DNA of 14,178 nucleotides from JAVBMB01 sp031552995 (GTDB taxonomy: Bacteria > Bacillota > Clostridia > Oscillospirales > Butyricicoccaceae). Numbering within the stretch: the first letter of the stretch is position 1; each line of letters opens with the position of its first letter. Shown piece after piece: positions 7,171 to 13,064 of the stretch. The stretch spans positions 1-14,178 of the forward strand of contig JAVBMB010000008.1 of the NCBI GenBank assembly GCA_031552995.1, in the 5' to 3' direction. Position numbers and translations under genes: made by a program. The notes under the pieces are model-generated. The model was not told the DNA's origin, made no database searches, and worked only from the letters and a program-made list of their open reading frames with translations.

Positions 7171-8421
7171 CTATTTTTTGATTACCGACATGTAAGCGGC
7201 CTCGTTTGCGACGTCACCGACGGCGGCAAACGACAGTGCGTCAAAGTTAAGAATCTCGGCGGCCAGCGTGTGAACGCCGTCTGCCGTTACGGCGTCCAGC
7301 GCTTCGACAATCTCATCCTCGCTGACAGGCCTGCCGAATATTATCTCGTTGCGGGCGTTCGACGACATGCGGGATGTCGTGCTCTCCATACCCATCAGAA
7401 CATTGCTCTTCAGCTGTTCTTTTGTGCGGTACAGCTCATCCTTGCCGACTCCGCCCGACGTAAAGCCGCGCAGCTCGCTGCGTATCAGCTCAAGCGCCTG
7501 CATCTCGGTCTCCTTGCCAAGCGCGGTATACACGCCGAATATCCCGGCCTGCTGATACAGCGATGAGAAGCTGTATATCGAATAGCACAGCCCGCTCTGC
7601 TCGCGCACCTTTTGGAACAGGCGCGACGACATGCCGGCGCCGAGTATGTTGCTCATCACCTGCAATGTATATCGCCGGGGCGAGGTTATATCCAGCCCGG
7701 GGAATACCAGCATAAGATGGTTCTGCTCGATATCCTTTGTCTTCAGCGCCGTAGACGGCGTGTAGACGGCCGGCTGCATCAGCGGCGGCGGGCAGTCCCT
7801 CATCCCGCCAAACAGCCGGCAAATAAACTCGATATCCTGCTCGCTGTAGCTGCCGCTTATGGAGACGAGCGTGTTTTTCGCCGTGTAGCTGCTTTCAAGA
7901 TACGCGCGCAGCGTCGCGCCGTCAATCGCGTCAAGCGTGCTTTTTGTGCCCAGAATCGGCCGCGCGAGTGACGAGCCCTTGAACGCCTGCTCGAACAGCA
8001 GCTCGTTTACAAGGTCCTCGGGGGTGTCCTCATACATGCCGATTTCCTCAAGGATGACGCCGCGCTCGAGGTTCACCTCATCCTCGCCCATGACCGAGTT
8101 GAAGTACATGTCGCCAAGAAGCTTCGCCGCTGTTTGAAAATGCGTGTCCAGCGTGCGTATATAGTAGCAGGTGTTCTCTTTGGTGGTAAAGGCGTTGACC
8201 TGCCCGCCTATTGTGTCGAACTCCTCGGCAAGCTGCGCCGCGGTGTATGTCTTTGTCCCTTTGAACAGCATATGCTCGATAAAATGCGATATGCCGCACA
8301 GTTCTGGGCGCTCGTGTCTGCTGCCGCTTTGCACCCATATGCCCATCGCGCACGAGCGCACATGGTCAAGATGTTCGTGTACTATGCGCACGCCGTTGGG
8401 CAGGTTAATTTTGTTTATCAT
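7171..8421 (-). CDS. M16 family zinc metallopeptidase (MlpA/YmxG-like)
   Basis: A 416-residue peptidase of the M16 (pitrilysin/processing peptidase-like) family. The inverted zinc motif HxxEH is HFIEH at 46-50, with a third glutamate ligand in RGVILEEIGMYEDTPED at about 126, matching HxxEH-x75-E. The second half (about 210-416) is the inactive-type M16 domain with the usual LCYSIYSF segment. Length is normal for single-chain bacterial members. In Bacillus the homologue (mlpA/ymxG) also lies downstream of rpsO and pnp, so the location supports the call. The start at 8421 was chosen because GAGGTG lies four bases upstream and homology begins at NKINLPNGVRIV. An in-frame ATG 27 codons further upstream would run through a hairpin and encode non-family residues. 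Native substrate unknown. Confidence 0.92.
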   Translation of the reverse strand: MINKINLPNGVRIVHEHLDHVRSCAMGIWVQSGSRHERPELCGISHFIEHMLFKGTKTYTAAQLAEEFDTIGGQVNAFTTKENTCYYIRTLDTHFQTAAKLLGDMYFNSVMGEDEVNLERGVILEEIGMYEDTPEDLVNELLFEQAFKGSSLARPILGTKSTLDAIDGATLRAYLESSYTAKNTLVSISGSYSEQDIEFICRLFGGMRDCPPPLMQPAVYTPSTALKTKDIEQNHLMLVFPGLDITSPRRYTLQVMSNILGAGMSSRLFQKVREQSGLCYSIYSFSSLYQQAGIFGVYTALGKETEMQALELIRSELRGFTSGGVGKDELYRTKEQLKSNVLMGMESTTSRMSSNARNEIIFGRPVSEDEIVEALDAVTADGVHTLAAEILNFDALSFAAVGDVANEAAYMSVIKK

Positions 8422-8470
8422 TGCACACCTCGTGTCGAAAACCGGCGCACAGCGCCTGTCAAGATATAAC

Positions 8471-8500
8471 GCCCCAGGCGGCAGGTTTGTCGCCCGGGGC
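8471..8500 (-). other. Hairpin between pnp and the M16 gene
   Basis: GCCCC (8471-8475) pairs with GGGGC (8496-8500) and, after one A/C mismatch, GGCG (8477-8480) pairs with CGCC (8491-8494), over a 10-nt loop. On the minus strand no T tract follows, so this is more likely an mRNA processing or stability element, or a partial attenuator, than an intrinsic terminator. Confidence 0.4.
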
Positions 8501-8547
8501 ATCAGCTTAGCTTAGTTTTTGCCGCAAAATCGCGATTATTCAGCGTT

Positions 8548-10668
8548 TTACTGCTGCTGGTCGGCCATTTCTTTAAGAGCCTGCTTGCGTGACAGGTTTA
8601 TGCGGCCTTTTTCGTCGATTTCCAGCACCTTGACCCATGTCTCGTCGCCGATGTTAAGCACATCCTCGACTTTTTCGACAAACTTTGTGTCGAGATGAGC
8701 CATGCGGATAAGCCCCTCCTTGCCGGGGCCGATTTCGACAAATGCACCGAAGCCCATTATGCGCGTGACCTTGCCGAAGTACATATCGCCGACCTCCGGC
8801 TCCTTGACAATCGCTTCTATCATTCGGCGGGCGCGCTCGCCGTCGTCGGCGTTGACTGCAGCGATGCAAATTGTGCCGTCGTCCTCGATATCAATCTTTG
8901 TATTTGTGTCGGCTGTGATTTTCTGTATGACGGAGCCGCCCTTGCCGATGACCTCGCGTATCTTCTCGGGGTCGATGGTCATTTTTATCATCTTGGGCGC
9001 GTAGCGGTTGACCTCCGGCCTCGGGGCGGCAATCGCTTTCAGCATGACGTCGTTGAGAATCTCCATGCGCGCGACGCGTGTCTTTTCAAACGCCTCTTCT
9101 ATAATCTGATGCGTCAGGCCGTCGTTTTTGATATCGACCTGAATGGCTGTGATGCCTGCGGCTGTGCCGCCGACTTTAAAGTCCATATCGCCGAAGAAGT
9201 CTTCGATGCCCTGAATGTCGGTGAAGGTGACATGCCTGTCTCCCTCGGTGACAAGGCCGCACGAGATACCGGCAACCGGCGCCTTTATCGGCACGCCGGC
9301 GTCCATAAGGGCAAGCGTGCTGCCGCAGATGGCGCCCTGTGACGTGCTGCCGTTGGACGAGACGACCTCGCTGACGACGCGCAGCGCGTACGGGAACTCG
9401 TCGACCGGCGGGATGACCGGCTCGAGCGCGCGCTCGGCAAGGGCGCCGTGGCCTATTTCACGCCTGCCGGGGCTGCGCGACGGACGCGCCTCGCCGACGG
9501 AATATGACGGGAAGTTGTAGTGGTGCATATAACGCTTTTCTGTCTCTTCAAATGTCGTGTCAAGCGACTGAGCGTCGCGCATCGTGCCAAGCGTGCATAT
9601 CGACAGCACCTGTGTCTGGCCCCTTGTAAACAGGCCGGAGCCGTGAACACGCGGCAGCAGGCCGACCTCGGAGGCCAGCGGACGGACATCGGTCAGCCCG
9701 CGCCCGTCGACGCGGTGGCCGTCGTCAAGTATGAAGCGGCGCACGACGAACTTTTGCAGCTTATACATGCACTCGCCAAACAGCGCCTCGCTGCCGGGAT
9801 ATTTGTCGCCAAGGGCGGCGATGACCTCGGCCGTTATGGCCGAGATGTTGGCGTCGCGGACTGTCTTATCGTCCGAGTTGATGCCGGCTCGCACCTTTTC
9901 CAGCGCAAAAGCCTTTACATCGTCATACATCTCCTGCGGGAGGTGTATGCTGGGGTAGCTGCGCGGGGCCTTAAAGTTCTCGGCCTTGATGTTGCGGATG
10001 AAACGGCCGAGCCGGATGCACTCCTCATGGCACTTCTTTATGGCTGTAAGCATCATGTCGTCGGGGAACTGGTCGGCGCCGGCTTCAATCATAACCACCT
10101 TGTCGGTGCTTCCGGCGACGGTCAGGTGAAGACGGCTGTTCTTGCGCTGCTCGCTTGTGGGGCACAGCACATATTCGCCGTCGACATAGCCCATCTGGAT
10201 GCCGACTATCGGGCCGTTCCAGGGGATGTCGGATATCGACAGCGCCACACTGGCGCCTATCATGGCGGCGACCTCGGACGAGTTGTCGTGATCGACCGAC
10301 ATTACGGTGCACACCACGCATACGTCGTTGCGCATATCATCGGGGAAGAACGGGCGAATCTGGCGGTCGATAAGGCGCGAGGTGAGTATGGCCTTTTCGC
10401 CCGGGCGGCCTTCGCGGCGCATAAAGCTGCCGGGAATTGTGCCCACGGCGTACAGCTTCTCTTCAAAATCGACGCTAAGCGGGAAGAAATCGATGCCGTC
10501 GCGCGGCTTTTCGGCCATGACGGCCGTGGCGAGCACGGCTGTGTCGCCAAAATAGACCATGCACGAGCCGTTTGCCAGCCCGGCCAGCTTGCCTAGCTCG
10601 ATTTTAAGCGGCCGGCCGGCCAATGTGGTCTCGTATACCTTGTGGTCGGGGAATTGCATTGCTTTCAT
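8548..10668 (-). CDS. pnp: Polyribonucleotide nucleotidyltransferase (PNPase)
   Basis: A 706-residue PNPase, which degrades RNA 3' to 5' by phosphorolysis and acts in the cytoplasm, often with the degradosome. Domain order is complete. The first RNase PH domain (about 10-140) has FFPLSVDF (61-68) and GSFMRREGRPGEKA (80-93). An all-helical linker (about 150-310) follows. The second, catalytic RNase PH domain (about 320-545) has VDGRG (320-324), SNGSTSQGAICGSTLALMD (438-456) and DMDFKVGGT (494-502), where the family usually has KVAGT. The KH domain has IREVIGKGGSVIQKI (570-584) and the S1 domain has GKVTRIMGFGAFVEI (632-646). The ATG at 10668 follows AGGTGG seven bases upstream; the ATG at codon 4 lacks such a site. 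The gene lies 276 bases after rpsO, as in most Firmicutes, with a long leader hairpin in between. Confidence 0.97.
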   Translation of the reverse strand: MKAMQFPDHKVYETTLAGRPLKIELGKLAGLANGSCMVYFGDTAVLATAVMAEKPRDGIDFFPLSVDFEEKLYAVGTIPGSFMRREGRPGEKAILTSRLIDRQIRPFFPDDMRNDVCVVCTVMSVDHDNSSEVAAMIGASVALSISDIPWNGPIVGIQMGYVDGEYVLCPTSEQRKNSRLHLTVAGSTDKVVMIEAGADQFPDDMMLTAIKKCHEECIRLGRFIRNIKAENFKAPRSYPSIHLPQEMYDDVKAFALEKVRAGINSDDKTVRDANISAITAEVIAALGDKYPGSEALFGECMYKLQKFVVRRFILDDGHRVDGRGLTDVRPLASEVGLLPRVHGSGLFTRGQTQVLSICTLGTMRDAQSLDTTFEETEKRYMHHYNFPSYSVGEARPSRSPGRREIGHGALAERALEPVIPPVDEFPYALRVVSEVVSSNGSTSQGAICGSTLALMDAGVPIKAPVAGISCGLVTEGDRHVTFTDIQGIEDFFGDMDFKVGGTAAGITAIQVDIKNDGLTHQIIEEAFEKTRVARMEILNDVMLKAIAAPRPEVNRYAPKMIKMTIDPEKIREVIGKGGSVIQKITADTNTKIDIEDDGTICIAAVNADDGERARRMIEAIVKEPEVGDMYFGKVTRIMGFGAFVEIGPGKEGLIRMAHLDTKFVEKVEDVLNIGDETWVKVLEIDEKGRINLSRKQALKEMADQQQ

Positions 10669-10692
10669 GGGTAATCCACCTTTCGTAAGTGT

Positions 10693-10789
10693 GCGGCTGT
10701 GCCGCTGATGAGTACCGGCCGACCTTTAGCACTTGAAAAAACGCGCCGGTGGCAGCAGCGCTTTTTCAACTGCTAAAAGGGAGGGCCGG
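10693..10789 (-). promoter_or_regulatory. Long hairpin in the pnp leader, candidate RNase III/PNPase autoregulation site
   Basis: A very long imperfect hairpin spans 10715-10789: CCGGCC/GGCCGG, CCTTTAGCA/TGCTAAAGG (one bulged A), TTGAAAAA/TTTTTCAA and CGC/GCG, about 26 pairs with only small internal loops. A smaller hairpin (GCGGC/GCCGC, 10693-10705) lies between it and the pnp ribosome binding site. In E. coli the pnp leader forms a long stem cut by RNase III and then used by PNPase to shut off its own synthesis. Position and shape here match that arrangement, but homology of mechanism is inference. No clear sigma-A promoter was seen in 10669-10944; a short GC hairpin at 10797-10812 was also noted. 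Confidence 0.6.
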
Positions 10790-10910
10790 AGCTTTCCGCC
10801 GCCAAGGCGGCGTCGGCGCAGGCCGCGCCGCGGGCTTTGCTGTGCGCTGGTAGAGGTGTAAGCGCCGAAAACGGCCTGTCCGCCTCGCCGGCACAGGGGG
10901 GATGCAAGGC

Positions 10911-10934
10911 AAAAGGGGGGACATGCGTCCCCCC
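10911..10934 (-). terminator. Intrinsic terminator after rpsO
   Basis: A perfect 8-bp GC-rich stem (10915-10922 with 10927-10934, arm GGGGGGAC) with a 4-nt loop begins 10 bases after the rpsO stop codon and is followed by four T then GCC on the minus strand. The stem is strong and the T tract short, so termination is probably partial, letting some transcription reach pnp. Confidence 0.75.
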
Positions 10935-10944
10935 GTGCGGTGTC

Positions 10945-11211
10945 TTACTTGCGCAGACCCAGCTTGGCGATAAGAGCGCGGTAGCGCTCGACATCGGTCT
11001 TCTGCAGATAGGCAAGCAGGTTGCGGCGCTTGCCGACCATCTTCAGCAGGCCGCGCTGGCTGTGCTTGTCCTTCTTGTGCACCTTAAGGTGCTCGGTCAG
11101 CTCGTTTATACGGGCGGTCAGGATCGCAATCTGCACCTCCGGCGAGCCGGTGTCGGTCTCGTGAAGGCGATTGTCGACAATTACCTTCGTTTTTTCTTCG
11201 CTAAGAATCAT
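10945..11211 (-). CDS. rpsO: 30S ribosomal protein S15
   Basis: An 88-residue ribosomal protein S15, which binds the three-way junction of 16S rRNA helices 20-22 early in 30S assembly. The whole family pattern is visible: DTGSPEVQIAILTARI (20-35), LTEHLKVHKKDKHSQRGLL (38-56) with the conserved histidine and basic residues, and the C-terminal KRRNLLAYLQ plus YRALIAKLGLRK. Length equals the usual 88-89. The start is preceded by a perfect AGGAGGT at eight bases. It is the first gene of the rpsO-pnp-M16 cluster and has a consensus promoter upstream. Confidence 0.98.
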   Translation of the reverse strand: MILSEEKTKVIVDNRLHETDTGSPEVQIAILTARINELTEHLKVHKKDKHSQRGLLKMVGKRRNLLAYLQKTDVERYRALIAKLGLRK

Positions 11212-11242
11212 GAGAGTATACCTCCTTTTTTATATGCGCCGC

Positions 11243-11296
11243 AAGGCCGAGTAAAAGGTTGAGGCACCAACCGCGCGTGCGCGCGGAAAACGCCTT
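11243..11296 (-). promoter_or_regulatory. Candidate S15-binding three-way junction in the rpsO leader
   Basis: Within the predicted rpsO leader, GCCTT/AAGGC (11292-11296 with 11243-11247) can close a junction carrying two hairpins: CCGCGC/GCGCGG (11271-11276 with 11281-11286) and GGTTG/CAACC (11257-11261 with 11268-11272). The two hairpins share two bases (11271-11272), so one or two pairs must give way. S15 is known to repress its own mRNA in several bacteria, and in Geobacillus it does so through a three-way junction that mimics its rRNA site. The assignment here rests on shape and position only. Confidence 0.4.
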
Positions 11297-11323
11297 AAAC
11301 ACAGCTCATGGGCATCAAAACGA

Positions 11324-11352
11324 ATAATACCACAAATGCTGCAGCTTGTCAA
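11324..11352 (-). promoter_or_regulatory. rpsO promoter
   Basis: On the minus strand a perfect TTGACA (11347-11352) and TATTAT (11324-11329) are separated by 17 bases, a near-consensus sigma-A promoter. Transcription would start near 11317, giving a leader of about 105 bases before rpsO. Between 11353 and 11468 I see only a 5-bp hairpin (AGCCG/CGGCT, 11408-11421) and AT-rich sequence. Confidence 0.85.
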
Positions 11353-11468
11353 AGCCTGCCGGCGATTTTTTTGCGATTTGGCTTTGTTTCCTCTGTTTGG
11401 CAACAGCAGCCGAAAGCGGCTAAAAAATCCAGTTATTTGAGTCTTCCCAAAATAATTTTGCACATAGA

Positions 11469-11562
11469 TTGCATGTTGCGCAAAAAATGCGGATAATGAT
11501 ACTAATTATTTGTCAGAATATTTGAAAAACCCCTAGTAAAAATTCTTTCATTATAGTATAAT
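11469..11562 (+). promoter_or_regulatory. Candidate promoters of the diaphorase operon
   Basis: Two candidates exist. The upstream one is TTGCAT (11469-11474), 17 bases, GATAAT (11492-11497). The downstream one is a perfect TATAAT (11557-11562) with a poor -35 box (TAGTAA at 17 bases). The first would give a leader of about 130 bases containing the repeats described next; the second would start transcription inside them. No convincing Rex-type operator (TTGTTAA...TTAACAA) was found, although such operons are often redox-regulated. Confidence 0.5.
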
Positions 11563-11619
11563 TCGTAAGGATGGGTATATGAAAGATAAACCGGCTAAAT
11601 TACGAATGATTTATATACC
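11561..11619 (+). repeat. Two interleaved inverted repeats before the diaphorase operon
   Basis: ATTCGTAA (11561-11568) is a perfect 8-bp inverted match to TTACGAAT (11600-11607), and GGTATAT (11574-11580) is a perfect 7-bp match to ATATACC (11613-11619). The order a-b-a'-b' is that of a pseudoknot or of two mutually exclusive hairpins in RNA, or of paired operator half-sites in DNA. The last arm ends one base before the AAGGAGG ribosome binding site (11621-11627), so its folding could affect translation of the first gene. Confidence 0.5.
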
Positions 11620-11634
11620 GAAGGAGGGCAATTA

Positions 11635-12129
11635 ATGGCAAAACGCAAAACAATGGTTCCTTTTAACGGGACAAAGGACCAGGAGGCCAGGCTGGCCGCA
11701 GTTATCGAAGCACTTAAAGAACGTCCCGGAGCGCTTATGCAGGTGCTGCAGGAGGCGCAAAGCATCTACGGATATCTGCCGATAGAAGTACAGATTATGA
11801 TCGCCGAGGGGCTTGGCATCACGCTGGCGGAAGTTTACGGTGTCGTAACGTTCTACGCACAGTTCTCGCTTAACCCCAAGGGCAGGCATCCCGTAGCTGT
11901 GTGTATGGGCACGGCGTGCTATGTCAAGGGCGCCGGGGCTATTCTCGAAAGGCTTGAGCGCAAGCTGGACATCAAAGTCGGCGGCATAACGTCGGACGGC
12001 AAGTTCTCGCTGGAGGCAACAAGGTGCATAGGCGCGTGCGGCCTGGCGCCGGTGTTTACAATTGGAGAGGAGGTCTATGGCAAGCTGACGCCCGAAGAGG
12101 CCGAAGCCGTACTGGCCAAGTACAACTGA
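11635..12129 (+). CDS. hndA: NuoE/HndA-like thioredoxin-fold [2Fe-2S] subunit
   Basis: A 164-residue protein of the NuoE/24-kDa family. It carries one [2Fe-2S] cluster and passes electrons in Complex I-like diaphorases, including NAD(P)-dependent and electron-bifurcating [FeFe] hydrogenases (HndA, HydC). An N-terminal helical region (about 15-75, with LPIEVQ and VTFYAQF typical of the family) precedes the thioredoxin fold. The cluster ligands are C90, C95, C131 and C135, spaced C-x4-C-x35-C-x3-C as in NuoE. The start has AAGGAGG seven bases upstream. The stop codon overlaps the next start (TGATG), indicating translational coupling. A formate dehydrogenase-linked diaphorase would look the same; the catalytic subunit is needed to decide. 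Confidence 0.92.
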   Translation: MAKRKTMVPFNGTKDQEARLAAVIEALKERPGALMQVLQEAQSIYGYLPIEVQIMIAEGLGITLAEVYGVVTFYAQFSLNPKGRHPVAVCMGTACYVKGAGAILERLERKLDIKVGGITSDGKFSLEATRCIGACGLAPVFTIGEEVYGKLTPEEAEAVLAKYN

Positions 12130-12680
12130 TGAACGAGCTCTCCCTGCACATACTGGATATCGCGCAAAACTCTGTCACAGCCGGGGCCAAGACGATTAAA
12201 ATCAGCATCCTTGCCGACACGGCGGAGGACGAGCTGACGATAAAAATCGAGGACGACGGGTGCGGAATGGGCGCCGAAATGCTGAAGAATGTCATATCGC
12301 CGTTTACAACATCCCGCAAGACCCGCAAGGTCGGGCTGGGTGTGCCGCTTCTAAAGATGACGGCCGAGATGACCGGAGGGAGATTCAGCATAGACAGCGA
12401 GCCGGGGCGAGGCACAGATGTCGAAGCCGTATATATAATGTCCAGTGTCGACTGCCTGCCGATAGGCGATATGGCGTCGACTATGACGGCGCTTGTACAG
12501 CAAAAGCCGGATATCCGCTTTGTTTACATACGCGCCGTGGACGACAGAGGCTATACTCTGGATACGCTGGAAGTCAGCGATATACTCGAGGGGCTGCCGC
12601 TTGATACGCCGGAAGTGCTGGGCTTTATGCAGGAATACATTGCCGAGAATGAAAAAGAACTTATGGAGGTGCAACGATAG
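12129..12680 (+). CDS. Orphan HATPase-domain (histidine-kinase-like ATPase) protein
   Basis: A 183-residue GHKL-type ATP-binding protein. The N box is DIAQNSVTAGA (10-20), the G1 box DDGCGM (42-47), an F-box-like segment PFTTSRKTR (58-66), the G2 box GLGVPLL (69-75) and the G3 box GRGT (93-96). There is no phosphoacceptor histidine domain, no membrane segment and no receiver domain, so it is not a complete sensor kinase; it could resemble anti-sigma or serine-kinase regulators. The C-terminal 80 residues (105-183) have no motif I recognise. It lies between the NuoE-like and HndB-like genes, overlapping the first (TGATG) and abutting the second (TAGATG), so it must be expressed with the diaphorase. 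Similar small HATPase genes are known to me from clostridial hydrogenase clusters, but their role is not established. The GTG/ATG choices further upstream lie inside the previous gene and were rejected. Confidence 0.85.
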   Translation: MNELSLHILDIAQNSVTAGAKTIKISILADTAEDELTIKIEDDGCGMGAEMLKNVISPFTTSRKTRKVGLGVPLLKMTAEMTGGRFSIDSEPGRGTDVEAVYIMSSVDCLPIGDMASTMTALVQQKPDIRFVYIRAVDDRGYTLDTLEVSDILEGLPLDTPEVLGFMQEYIAENEKELMEVQR

Positions 12681-13052
12681 ATGAAATCGCTTGAGGAGCT
12701 TAAAGCCATCCGCGAGAAGGCGAAGGAAAATGTTGTCATGCGTCAGGAAAATCCCAACAACGTGCGCGTTGTTGTAGGCATGGCTACATGCGGTATAGCC
12801 GCGGGCGCGCGCCCGGTGCTTGCCGCGTTTTTAGAGGAAGTTAAAGGCCGCAATCTGGATAATGTCATGGTCACGCAGACAGGCTGTATCGGCCTGTGCA
12901 AGCTGGAGCCGATTGTCGAAGTATATGTCCCCGGCCAGGAAAAGGTGACATATGTGAAGATGACCCCCGATAAAGTGGGCAAGATAGTGGCCGATCACCT
13001 GGTCAACGGGCAGCCGGTCGATGCGTATGCCATCGGCGCCGAGCAGAACTAG
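12681..13052 (+). CDS. hndB: HndB-like thioredoxin-fold [2Fe-2S] protein
   Basis: A 123-residue protein resembling HndB of NADP-reducing hydrogenases, with a short N-terminal helix (1-25) and a thioredoxin-like ferredoxin fold. Cysteines are at 37 (TCGIAAGARP), 69 and 73 (CIGLC). The NuoE-type second cysteine of the first pair is absent, leaving three candidate ligands; the CGIAAGA form is, to my knowledge, usual for HndB. It would act as an extra electron-transfer subunit next to the flavoprotein. The start follows the previous stop with no gap, with GGAGGT ten bases upstream. Its stop overlaps the ribosome binding site of the next gene. Confidence 0.85.
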   Translation: MKSLEELKAIREKAKENVVMRQENPNNVRVVVGMATCGIAAGARPVLAAFLEEVKGRNLDNVMVTQTGCIGLCKLEPIVEVYVPGQEKVTYVKMTPDKVGKIVADHLVNGQPVDAYAIGAEQN

Positions 13053-13064
13053 GAGGTAGGCAGA

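Noticed and set aside
8422..8502. A 27-codon N-terminal extension of the M16 peptidase
   Set aside because: It would encode non-family sequence across a hairpin; the ATG at 8421 has its own GAGGTG site and starts at the expected residue.
9520..10596. A 358-codon rightward frame inside pnp
   Set aside because: Antisense to a full-length, well conserved PNPase; long only because of GC-biased codon positions.
11500..11530. A possible Rex redox-repressor operator before the diaphorase operon
   Set aside because: TTTGTCAGAATATTTGAAAA is not a palindrome of the TTGTTAA-type and lacks the matching second half.
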